Shown here in pieces: positions 55,989 to 64,000 of a stretch of DNA of 64,000 nt. The translations under genes were made by a program, and so were the position numbers. Numbering within the stretch: the first letter of the stretch is position 1; each line of letters starts with the position of its first letter. The notes under the pieces were generated by a model. It saw nothing but the letters and a program-made list of their open reading frames with translations. It did no database searches and had not been told where the DNA came from. This DNA is from Ferirhizobium litorale (GTDB lineage: Bacteria; Pseudomonadota; Alphaproteobacteria; Rhizobiales; Rhizobiaceae), in contig JALDYZ010000001.1 in assembly GCA_030028905.1 (NCBI GenBank), forward strand, positions 558,001 through 622,000, read 5' to 3'.

Positions 55989-56855
55989 ATGAAAAAGCTT
56001 GTCACAAGCATTCTGTCGCTCGCGATGGTCGCCGGTATCGGCATCGGCTCGGCCTTTGCCGAGGAGGCAGCAGGAGGGGAGCATGCCGGCGGGACGCCGC
56101 ATTTTCCGATCCACAAGCCGAGGAACGTCGACTGGAGCTTTGCGGGACCTTTCGGCCACTACGACAAGGGCCAACTCCAGCGCGGCCTGAAGGTCTACAC
56201 CGAGGTCTGCGCCGCCTGTCATTCGATGAACCTGGTGACCTTCCGCACCCTGGAAGACCTCGGCTATTCGGATGCGCAGGTCAAAGCCTTCGCGGCGAAC
56301 TACGAAGTCGAGGACGGTCCGAATGCCGACGGTGAAATGTTCACCCGCAAGGCTATTCCTTCCGACCACTTCCCGTCGCCGTTCCCGAACGAGCAGGCGG
56401 CTGCCGCAGCGAACAACGGGGCGGCTCCGCCGGATTTCTCGCTGATCGCCAAGGCACGCGGCATCGAGCGCGGATTCCCGACTTTCGTCTTCGATATCTT
56501 CACCCAGTACCAGGAAGGCGGGCCGGATTACATCTACTCGCTGCTGACCGGCTATGAAGAACCGCCGGCGGGTACGGAAGTGGCCGAAGGCACGCACTAC
56601 AACCCGTATTTTGCCAGCGCTTCGGCGCTGGCGATGGCCCAGCCGATTTCGGACGACCAGGTCACCTATGACGACGGAACGCCGCAGACGATCGACCAGT
56701 ATTCCAAGGACGTTGCGGCCTTCCTGATGTGGGCGGCCGAGCCGCATCTCGAGGGGCGCAAGCGCACGGGCTTCATGGTCATGGTGTTCCTGGCGATCTT
56801 CACGGCGCTGATCTACCTGACCAAGAAGTCGGTCTACGCCAACAAGAAGCACTGA
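55989..56855 (+). CDS. petC: Cytochrome c1 of the bc1 complex
   Basis: A 288-residue protein. The signal peptide covers residues 1-24, haem c is at C74-A-A-C77-H78, and one C-terminal membrane anchor lies at about 262-281. The start at 55989 leads directly into the signal peptide; a GTG at 55956 overlapping petB would add 11 residues. The operon ends here, with a terminator directly downstream. Confidence 0.96.
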   Translation: MKKLVTSILSLAMVAGIGIGSAFAEEAAGGEHAGGTPHFPIHKPRNVDWSFAGPFGHYDKGQLQRGLKVYTEVCAACHSMNLVTFRTLEDLGYSDAQVKAFAANYEVEDGPNADGEMFTRKAIPSDHFPSPFPNEQAAAAANNGAAPPDFSLIAKARGIERGFPTFVFDIFTQYQEGGPDYIYSLLTGYEEPPAGTEVAEGTHYNPYFASASALAMAQPISDDQVTYDDGTPQTIDQYSKDVAAFLMWAAEPHLEGRKRTGFMVMVFLAIFTALIYLTKKSVYANKKH

Positions 56856-56877
56856 TCGTTACTTTGTATGATTGAAG

Positions 56878-56904
56878 AAAGGCGGTCTCGTGCCGCCTTT
56901 TTTT
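56878..56904 (+). terminator. Terminator after petABC
   Basis: An 8-bp stem AAAGGCGG/CCGCCTTT with a 7-nt loop and a run of T residues, 22 nt after the petC stop. Confidence 0.9.
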
Positions 56905-56976
56905 GTTGGTCCGGGTCCGCCCTGTTGCTAGTTTCTGCAATTCGTCCGCCCGGACTTCAAACAAGATGGATTGCCC

Positions 56977-57519
56977 ATGAAAACCCACCTGTCGGACCTC
57001 GCTGACGCCATCCGTTCGATCCCGGACTACCCGAAGCCGGGGATCATCTTTCGCGACATCACCACGCTGCTCGGCAACGCGCGCGCATTTCGCCGCGCCG
57101 TAGACGAACTGGTGAACCCCTATGCCGGCATGAAGATCGACAAGATCGCCGGCATGGAGGCGCGCGGCTTCATCCTTGGCGGCGCGGTGGCGCACCAGTT
57201 GTCCGCCGGTTTCGTTCCGATCCGCAAGAAGGGCAAGCTGCCCTACGAGACGGTGCGTATCGCCTACAGCCTCGAATACGGCATCGACGAGATGGAGATG
57301 CACAAGGATGCGGTACAACCGGGCGAGAAGGTGATCCTGGTCGACGACCTGATCGCCACCGGCGGCACCGCCGTCGGAGCGGTCCAACTCCTGCGCCAGA
57401 TCGGAGCCGATGTCGTCTCGGCCTGCTTCGTCATCGACCTTCCCGATCTCGGGGGCCGCAAGAAACTCGAAGCGCTGGGCGTGGAAGTCCGGACCCTGGT
57501 CGAGTTCAGCGGGCACTGA
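56977..57519 (+). CDS. apt: Adenine phosphoribosyltransferase
   Basis: A 180-residue purine salvage enzyme (adenine plus PRPP to AMP). The PRPP-binding loop [14 protein letters not shown] is at residues about 120-133; the N-terminal [16 protein letters not shown] segment ([13 protein letters not shown]) is typical. The ATG at 56977 was preferred to a TTG two codons upstream. Confidence 0.95.
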   Translation: MKTHLSDLADAIRSIPDYPKPGIIFRDITTLLGNARAFRRAVDELVNPYAGMKIDKIAGMEARGFILGGAVAHQLSAGFVPIRKKGKLPYETVRIAYSLEYGIDEMEMHKDAVQPGEKVILVDDLIATGGTAVGAVQLLRQIGADVVSACFVIDLPDLGGRKKLEALGVEVRTLVEFSGH

Positions 57520-57531
57520 GGGCGACGCGCT

Positions 57532-58143
57532 TCAGGGCTGGGGAATGGCAAGCCTGATCCCCAGGACCAGAAAGCCCGCCGCAAAACTCCTCCGAAGCCA
57601 GTTTGTGACCGTGCTGCTTGCCAGGACCTTCTGGCGCGCGGCGGCGGCGAAGATGCCGTAGAGCGCGAAGACGATGAAGGTCAGCACCATGAAGACGAGA
57701 CTGTAGCCGAGCATCGAAATCAACGCATTCTCGTCGCTCGGCCCGACGAACTGCGGCAGCAATGCCAGGAAGAAGAGCGACAGCTTCGGATTGAGCAGGT
57801 TGATGAGCACGGCGTGGCGAATGATCTCGAAGGTCGACCGCGGGCGTTCGTCCGCGGATGGCGCGAGCAGGCTCCGGTCCCGCCATATCGTCACCGCCAT
57901 GTAGATGAGGTAGGCGACTCCGGCCGTTTTCACGAGATTGAAGGCCGTTTCGTTCGTCGCGAGCACCGCCGCCAGGCCGAGCATGGCCGCGGCCATATGG
58001 GGAACTATTCCGGCCGTGCATCCAAGCGAAGCGATGATCGCTGCGCGCCGCCCATGTCCCAGACCCATGGCGATGGTGTAGAGCGCGCCGGTTCCCGGCG
58101 TTGCGATGACGATGAGGGACGTAAGCGCGAATTCAAGCATCAT
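57532..58143 (-). CDS. LysE/RhtB family amino-acid exporter
   Basis: A 203-residue inner-membrane protein with about six hydrophobic segments and the family pattern TPGTGALYTIAMGLGHGRRAA near the N-terminus and NLLNPKLSLFFLALLPQF in the middle. The start has GGGAGCC. An AraC-type gene sits directly upstream on the same strand, a common exporter-regulator arrangement. The substrate is unknown. Confidence 0.9.
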   Translation of the reverse strand: MMLEFALTSLIVIATPGTGALYTIAMGLGHGRRAAIIASLGCTAGIVPHMAAAMLGLAAVLATNETAFNLVKTAGVAYLIYMAVTIWRDRSLLAPSADERPRSTFEIIRHAVLINLLNPKLSLFFLALLPQFVGPSDENALISMLGYSLVFMVLTFIVFALYGIFAAAARQKVLASSTVTNWLRRSFAAGFLVLGIRLAIPQP

Positions 58144-58221
58144 GGCTGTGGCTCCCGATTGTGGTGACACAGACTATGGCTGCCTCGCCGCAAGGTCTTG
58201 AACGCAATTGCAGGATCGGGG

Positions 58222-59040
58222 CTAGGAAATTTGCTGGAAGACGGCCGGCGTCAGGCCATAGCGACGGCGAAAATCACGAGTCATGTGACTCTGGTCGGCA
58301 TAGCCGGCCTCGGTTGCAGCCGCCGCAAGGCCGGTGCCTTTGATGATAAGCTGTTTGGCAATGTTCGCCCGGCGCTGCATCACATAGGCATGCGGCGTCA
58401 TGCCATAGCTCGCGGTAAAGGCCCGTAGCGTCTGGAAACGACTGAGGCCGGCTTCCGCGGCCAGTTGCGCAAGCGACAGGTTGGCTTCCGGCATATCGTC
58501 AAGAAGGGTTCTTGCGCGTCGAATTTCGGGGTGCCGCCGGGGCGCCATGGGGGCGGGCCGTATCTGCATCAGTGGCGCGAGGAGTTGCAACAGCGCCTGT
58601 TCGCTTGCGAGACGAGGAGCGATCGACACTCCGGTCGAGATCTGTCGGAATGCTGCGAGAAGGGCTGCGGCTATCGCTTCGTTGCTGAGCACCGGCGCCG
58701 TGAACTCGAAATCGGTCGATGCCCCGGGGTGAACCGCGCGATGCAAATCGCTGATCAGGTCCGGGTCGAAGTAGAGCATTTGCCAGTGCCGCCGCTCGCC
58801 GCGCAGCGGCGCGCCGTCATGGACTTCTCCGGGATTGACGGTGATGACATCGCCGGCGCCGGCAGTGACTTGTCCGCGTCCGGAGGCCGATATCTGTCCG
58901 CCCGCACAGATGACACCGATACCGAATTCGTCATGCGTATGGCGCGGGAAGACATGGGAGGAGTCCGCCATGACGGCCCTCAGGCCGGACGTCCCGGTTG
59001 AAAGCATCATGAAGCTGCCGGCATGGCGCTCGGACACCAC
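58222..59040 (-). CDS. AraC-family transcriptional regulator
   Basis: A 272-residue regulator. An N-terminal cupin-like sensor domain (HTHDEFGIGVI, NPGEVHDGAP) is followed by two C-terminal helix-turn-helix segments (LSLAQLAAEAGLSRFQTLRAF and AATEAGYADQSHMTRDFRRRYG). The start is a GTG at 59040 with GGGAGGA. It probably controls the lysE-type gene 78 bp downstream. Confidence 0.9.
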   Translation of the reverse strand: MVSERHAGSFMMLSTGTSGLRAVMADSSHVFPRHTHDEFGIGVICAGGQISASGRGQVTAGAGDVITVNPGEVHDGAPLRGERRHWQMLYFDPDLISDLHRAVHPGASTDFEFTAPVLSNEAIAAALLAAFRQISTGVSIAPRLASEQALLQLLAPLMQIRPAPMAPRRHPEIRRARTLLDDMPEANLSLAQLAAEAGLSRFQTLRAFTASYGMTPHAYVMQRRANIAKQLIIKGTGLAAAATEAGYADQSHMTRDFRRRYGLTPAVFQQIS

Positions 59041-59050
59041 CGTATCCTCC

Positions 59051-59518
59051 CTATTCGAATTCGAGCACGCTGCCTTGGAACCGCATGACCGGGTCGCCGG
59101 CCTGGTTGACGCCCTCGGCTAGCGTGCTGTTCATGATCCACCCGGGACGCGAGGCGAGCGGGCGGCTCGCGACGAGGGTCACCGAATAGGCGACCGTGTC
59201 GTCAACGAAAACCGGCCGAAGCCATTGCAGATTGCGGAAGCCCGCCGATGGACCGAGCGTCGGAGGCACCTTGCCTTCAGCGGCCAACCGGGCGGATTCC
59301 GCCGCCCAGTAGGCGAGAAACGTCTTCATCCAGGCGGCGCAGGTATGCCAGCCCGAGGCACAAAGACCGCCGAAGAGCGAGCGCTCGGCCGCCTCGCGGT
59401 CGACGTGAAAGGGTTGCGGATCGAAGCGGGTGGCAAAATGAAGGATGCTCTCCTCGGTGAAGCGGTAGGTGCCGAGCTCGGTCTTCGCGCCGATCTCGTA
59501 GAGTTCGCTCATCCTCAT
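59051..59518 (-). CDS. MaoC-like (R)-hydratase/dehydratase
   Basis: A 155-residue hot-dog fold protein. RFDPQPFHVDREAAERSLFGG carries the catalytic Asp-His pattern of MaoC hydratases; CASGWHTCAAWMK follows. It overlaps the stop of the paralogous upstream gene by ATGA. Enoyl-CoA hydration is likely; the pathway is unknown. Confidence 0.88.
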   Translation of the reverse strand: MRMSELYEIGAKTELGTYRFTEESILHFATRFDPQPFHVDREAAERSLFGGLCASGWHTCAAWMKTFLAYWAAESARLAAEGKVPPTLGPSAGFRNLQWLRPVFVDDTVAYSVTLVASRPLASRPGWIMNSTLAEGVNQAGDPVMRFQGSVLEFE

Positions 59519-59985
59519 GCCGAAACCTCCGAGCGTTCACGCATGCGGAACATGATGGAGTTTTCGGAGAGACAGACGACCTCGCCATGCTGGTTTGTCA
59601 CTTCATGGCGGAACTTGACGACACCGATGCCGGGGCGCGAGCGCAGCGGGCGGCTTTCGAGAACGGTCGAACTGCCGCCGAGCGTATCGCCTGCCAGCAC
59701 CGGCTTCTTCCATTCCATGAAGTCGACCCCGGGCGCGCCTTCCGAGTGCGAGCGGAGCAGATAGCTGTCGATCATCATCCGCATGAACATTGCCGAGGTA
59801 TGCCAGCCGGAAGCGGCAAGCCCGCCGAGGATGCTCCGCTTGCCGGCCTCCTCATCGAGATGCATGGGCTGCGGATCGAACTCGCGCGCGAACTCGATGA
59901 TTTCTTCAGTGGTGACCTGCCTGGGTCCAAGGGCGAAGCTTCGCCCGGGCGCGAAGTCTTCGTAATACAGATTTGCTTCGCTCAT
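59515..59985 (-). CDS. MaoC-like (R)-hydratase/dehydratase, paralogue
   Basis: A 156-residue protein, similar in size and motifs to its neighbour (EFDPQPMHLDEEAGKRSILGG, AASGWHTSAM). The tandem and translationally coupled arrangement suggests a heteromeric hydratase. The start at 59985 has GGGGAG; longer frames add unrelated sequence. Confidence 0.88.
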   Translation of the reverse strand: MSEANLYYEDFAPGRSFALGPRQVTTEEIIEFAREFDPQPMHLDEEAGKRSILGGLAASGWHTSAMFMRMMIDSYLLRSHSEGAPGVDFMEWKKPVLAGDTLGGSSTVLESRPLRSRPGIGVVKFRHEVTNQHGEVVCLSENSIMFRMRERSEVSA

Positions 59986-60082
59986 ATCGACTCCCCGATG
60001 CTCGCGCCCGAAGCTACGAAGACTTCGGCCGGGACACAACCCGGTTTCGTCCGTTCCTTCCTGTGCCCCGGCGCAAATGCAA

Positions 60083-60111
60083 ACTGCCGCCACTCAGGCG
60101 AGGGCGGCAGT
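60083..60111 (-). terminator. Terminator after ychF
   Basis: A 9-bp stem ACTGCCGCC/GGCGGCAGT with an 11-nt loop lies 32 nt downstream of the ychF stop on the minus strand and before the maoC operon. Confidence 0.6.
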
Positions 60112-60142
60112 GCTGGGTTTCCGATCCTGATGTGGTACCTGT

Positions 60143-61246
<1,104 letters not shown>

Positions 61247-61401
61247 GGGACGTAATCCGTATCTTGAAGATCTTTGCCCTGCCTATGGGGGATCGGAGGG
61301 GAGCGGTCAAGTCTTGGCGGGACTTGATCGCGACGCAACGACGGTAGAATATAGGGCAAGTCGGCCGGCAGAGGTCCCTTTTCCTCCGGAAAGTTCCTGC
61401 G

Positions 61402-61713
61402 ATGAGCGGAAACGAAACGATCCTCACACCGAAACAGGCAACGAAACCGAAGCTGGAGCGCCCGAAGCTTCACAAGGTCATCCTGCTCAACGATGACTAT
61501 ACGCCGAGGGAATTCGTCACAAGCGTGCTGAAAGCCGTGTTCCGTATGAGCGCGGAAGCCGGTTACCGCGTGATGATCACCGCCCACAAGCTCGGTTCCT
61601 GCGTCGTGGTGGTCTGTGCCCGCGACATCGCCGAGACCAAAGCCAAGGAAGCGACCGATCTCGGCAAGGAAGCTGGCTTTCCGCTGATGTTCACGACTGA
61701 GCCGGAGGAGTAG
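61402..61713 (+). CDS. clpS: ClpS2-type N-degron adaptor
   Basis: A 103-residue ClpS protein. The N-degron pocket has LLNDDYTPREFV: the position of E. coli M40 (YTPMEF) is an arginine here. The pocket histidine is kept in ITAHKLGS. The C-terminus, KEATDLGKEAGFPLMF, agrees with my recollection of Agrobacterium ClpS2. No clpA is adjacent, again as for ClpS2. It delivers proteins with N-terminal degrons to ClpAP. Confidence 0.9.
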   Translation: MSGNETILTPKQATKPKLERPKLHKVILLNDDYTPREFVTSVLKAVFRMSAEAGYRVMITAHKLGSCVVVVCARDIAETKAKEATDLGKEAGFPLMFTTEPEE

Positions 61714-61786
61714 ACCCTGCGCGGTGAAGTGCGTTCAGGCTCTGTTAGCCCTTGGTTCGTAGACTTGCCGGAACGGAGAGACCGGC

Positions 61787-62170
61787 ATGGGCGAAGAGGC
61801 GGCCACCTGGCACTACATTGTTGCCTTCGTGTTCTTCCTGCTGCTCGGGGCGGCGGGCCATGTGGCGCGCGCGGTCTTCAACGTGCTGCCCGACCGCATC
61901 ACCGACAGGCCGATTCTCGATCTGGCGATCAGCGACGGCTACGACTGGACCGACCACCTGTTCCGCACGGAGTATGACGAAGCCGGCTACTACCGGCTGG
62001 ACTCATACCGCAATTTCCGCAATGCCTGTCTTCTGTCCGGCTTCGGCGGGATCGCCGTCATGCTTCTTTCCGACGGCGCGTCGATCGCGATTGCCGCGGC
62101 GATCGACTTCAGCCTCGTATGGCTGTGGGAACTGTTCCTGTATCGGTGGGAAACGGTCAGCTTCTACTAG
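61787..62170 (+). CDS. Hypothetical membrane protein, 127 residues
   Basis: Two hydrophobic regions: one near residues 9-30 and one about 82-118. A hydrophilic middle part (DGYDWTDHLFRTEYDEAGYYRLDSYR, spread over about 45-72) is rich in Asp and Tyr. GGAGAG precedes the ATG. No family is recognised. Confidence 0.7.
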   Translation: MGEEAATWHYIVAFVFFLLLGAAGHVARAVFNVLPDRITDRPILDLAISDGYDWTDHLFRTEYDEAGYYRLDSYRNFRNACLLSGFGGIAVMLLSDGASIAIAAAIDFSLVWLWELFLYRWETVSFY

Positions 62171-62203
62171 GTTTGTCGGTGGCGTGCCGGCAGGCAGCCC
62201 GTG

Positions 62204-62920
62204 CTACTCGCCCTTGTTGCCGAACATCTTCTTCAGCATATCTGCCATCGGCCCGGTCGCCGGCAGTTTCTTCGGCTGGGTGCTGCGTGCCTGGTGGATG
62301 TGCGACTGTGCTTTCGGTGCCTTGTCCGGTTTCGCCTTGTCGTCGTCCGGCTTGGTCCCTGTTGCGAGCGCCAGCTTGTTCATCAGCTGCGAATCCTCGC
62401 CCTTGACCAGCATCGCCGCATTGTCGGCCAGCGCATCGAGAAGGGGCTCCAGCCATGCCTGGTCCGCCTTGGCAAAGTCGCCGAGCACATGGCCGTGCAC
62501 CCGTTCCTTGTCGCCCGGATGGCCGATGCCGAGCCGCAGCCGGCGGTAGTCCTTGCCGCAATGGGCGTCGAGCGACTTGATGCCGTTGTGGCCACCGTGC
62601 CCCCCGCCGACCTTGATGCGTGCCTTGCCGGGGGCAAGGTCGAGTTCGTCGTAGATGGCGACTATATCCTTGGGGGCGAGCTTGAAAAAGCGCATCGCCT
62701 CGCCGACGGAATCACCGGACAGGTTCATGTAGGTCTGCGGCTTGATCAACAGCACCTTTTCGCCGGCGATCTCGCCTTCGGAGACTTCCGCCTTGAACTT
62801 CTTCGACCACGGAGAGAAGGAATGGCGCCGCTGGATGGCATCGACGGCCATGAAGCCGATGTTGTGACGATTGCCGGCATACTTGCCGCCTGGATTGCCG
62901 AGACCCGCGATGATGAGCAT
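62204..62920 (-). CDS. pth: Peptidyl-tRNA hydrolase
   Basis: A 238-residue enzyme that frees tRNA from prematurely released peptidyl-tRNA. GLGNPG and the catalytic H19 (NRHNIGF) are present, with [10 protein letters not shown] following. It is about 45 residues longer than E. coli Pth; the extra C-terminal part is Lys/Asp/Pro rich, a common rhizobial extension. The start has AAGGCAGGG. Confidence 0.95.
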   Translation of the reverse strand: MLIIAGLGNPGGKYAGNRHNIGFMAVDAIQRRHSFSPWSKKFKAEVSEGEIAGEKVLLIKPQTYMNLSGDSVGEAMRFFKLAPKDIVAIYDELDLAPGKARIKVGGGHGGHNGIKSLDAHCGKDYRRLRLGIGHPGDKERVHGHVLGDFAKADQAWLEPLLDALADNAAMLVKGEDSQLMNKLALATGTKPDDDKAKPDKAPKAQSHIHQARSTQPKKLPATGPMADMLKKMFGNKGE

Positions 62921-63023
62921 GACCCTGCCTTGAATGGTTGCCGCTTGAGCGCATGTCCCGCTTCACCAACGCGAAACGTCGCCGATGTCAAACGAAATCT
63001 GTCGCGGGGGCAAGGGGAGGGCG

Positions 63024-63749
63024 TCATTCAGCCGGTTCGAGGCCATACTTGCGAAAGATCTCCATCTGGCGACCGTCGGCGATCAGCCGGTCGAGCGCGG
63101 CTTGCATCTGCTCGATCAATGCGTCGGGGACATCCCTGTTGCAGGCAATCGAGAACTGCTGCACGGCGATCGTCGCCTGCGGTTCGATTTCTACGCCTTC
63201 GCTCTTCAGCTTGCGGTAGGTTCTTGCCGCGACAGGCATCAGCGCGATCCGGCCGGCGAGGAGCTTTTTCAGCGTCGCGTCGAACGCGGTGGCAACGTCG
63301 ATTCTTTGGAATTCGAGCTGCTTCAGAAGGGTTTGGGTATAGTCGTGTCGCTGCGTGCCTACCACGTATTGGCGGGCATCCGGAATGCTCGCGGCAATGA
63401 CTCCGGCGCCCGACCGCGATACCAGGATGATCCGGTCCGTCATCAAGGGTTCGACCCATTTGAACAGCTCGTGCCGTTCCTGGGTATGGGCGGTCGTCAG
63501 GAGGCAGTTCATCGGCTCGTGCCGGGCAAGCGCATAGGCGCGCGCCCATGGCATGATCTCTACCGTATAGTCGACCGGAATGTCCTTCATGAGCTGCTGC
63601 AGTTGTTCGATCGATGCGCCGCGGTACGCCTTGCCCACTCGGTAGCTGTAGGGTGCGTAAACCTCGGTCTTGAAATGCAGTGTCGAAGCCAGTGTCGGGC
63701 AGGCGGTGAAAAATAACGCGACTGCAACGAGACTTGCGGACATCCTCAC
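63024..63749 (-). CDS. Periplasmic solute-binding protein (amino-acid type, SBP family 3)
   Basis: A 241-residue exported protein. The GTG at 63749 has AGGAGG at 8 nt and leads into a signal peptide; an ATG at 63743 is the alternative. The fold pattern fits bacterial SBP family 3 (YAPYSYRVGKAYRGASIEQLQQLM early; TLKKLLAGRIALMPV later). No ABC permease is near. It lies 41 bp downstream of an EAL-domain gene on the same strand, so it may be a sensor protein rather than a transporter subunit. Confidence 0.75.
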   Translation of the reverse strand: MRMSASLVAVALFFTACPTLASTLHFKTEVYAPYSYRVGKAYRGASIEQLQQLMKDIPVDYTVEIMPWARAYALARHEPMNCLLTTAHTQERHELFKWVEPLMTDRIILVSRSGAGVIAASIPDARQYVVGTQRHDYTQTLLKQLEFQRIDVATAFDATLKKLLAGRIALMPVAARTYRKLKSEGVEIEPQATIAVQQFSIACNRDVPDALIEQMQAALDRLIADGRQMEIFRKYGLEPAE

Positions 63750-63790
63750 GGGGGGCACCTCCTGCTTTCGTCCGCGACTGTTGGGCATTT

Positions 63791-64000
63791 CTATCCCACG
63801 TCCTCGACCCTGATGACGAGCGGCTCGGCAAGCATGGCCTGCAGACGGTTTACCGGCTGCGGGCGGGAGATGAAATACCCCTGGCCGCAATCGATCCCCA
63901 ACTGATCCAGCAATTGCCACTGCTCACTGGTCTCGATCCCTTCCGCGATGATCTTGCATTCCATCTTGCGCGAGATCGCCGCAATGCCTTCGACGAGCGT
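63791..64000 (-). CDS. EAL-domain protein, C-terminal 69 residues (cut by window edge)
   Basis: The visible part is the end of an EAL (cyclic-di-GMP phosphodiesterase-type) domain: IIAEGIETSEQ, then LGIDCGQGYFISRPQP. The N-terminal part, including any GGDEF or sensor domain, lies outside the window. The stop is at 63791-63793. Confidence 0.88.
   Translation of the reverse strand, partial: TLVEGIAAISRKMECKIIAEGIETSEQWQLLDQLGIDCGQGYFISRPQPVNRLQAMLAEPLVIRVEDVG

Overview
The window is about 62-63% GC and gene dense. It looks like a chromosomal segment of an alphaproteobacterium of the Rhizobiales, most likely family Rhizobiaceae. The indicators are a choline ABC transporter whose binding protein keeps all the residues known from Sinorhizobium ChoX, a fused trpE(G) gene behind a leaderless trpL leader with three Trp codons, a ClpS2-type N-degron adaptor, a cytochrome bc1 operon petABC, and a moxR/DUF58/BatA-like envelope operon. 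I see no phage, plasmid, IS or CRISPR content, and no rRNA or tRNA gene. The genus cannot be fixed from the sequence alone.

Layout. 1-1292 (minus): choX and the start of choW, with a strong hairpin between them. 1532-3459: thymidine kinase, an MgtC-like membrane protein and a c-type cytochrome. 3724-10406: a tight five-gene cluster of poorly described proteins, namely a coiled-coil protein, an unknown protein, an AAA+ ATPase, a second unknown protein and a membrane-anchored DUF2333 protein; this is the best candidate in the window for an undescribed system. 10502-12519 (minus): LuxR-type and Lrp-type regulators and a UPF0114 membrane protein. 12845-15014: formate-THF ligase and a STAS/SpoIIAA-like protein. 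15133-18432 (minus): a haem-type TonB receptor with an iron-responsive-operator match upstream, and an extensin-like protein.

18481-28684 is biosynthetic: the trp attenuator and trpE(G), a MarR/GNAT pair, a cation diffusion facilitator coupled to queF, a HupE/UreJ protein, a ClpP paralogue, a BenE-type transporter, and leuA behind a Leu-rich leader ORF. 28864-35804 carries an ECF sigma/anti-sigma pair, a TPR protein, a CecR-like TetR regulator, a metallophosphoesterase, a NUDIX protein, a glutathionyl-hydroquinone reductase and two convergent GNAT genes separated by a MITE-like inverted repeat. 35860-42694 (minus) is the four-gene moxR operon; it faces a translationally coupled DUF1285-NUDIX-cca operon on the plus strand.

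45370-49542 holds small unknown proteins, hemF, an alpha/beta-hydrolase-like protein with a long Pro/Ala/Glu tail, and trmL. 49978-53815 encodes two tandem ABC exporter half-transporters, followed by petABC (54092-56855) and apt. The last part (57532-64000) has a LysE exporter with an AraC regulator, paired MaoC-like dehydratases, ychF, clpS2, pth, a periplasmic solute-binding protein and the tail of an EAL-domain protein cut by the window edge.

Regulation visible in the sequence: at trpL, the leuA leader, the second ABC exporter and the metallophosphoesterase, a plausible -35/-10 pair with a 17-bp spacer places the transcription start on or next to the ATG, so these may be leaderless transcripts. 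ATGA overlaps indicating translational coupling are frequent.
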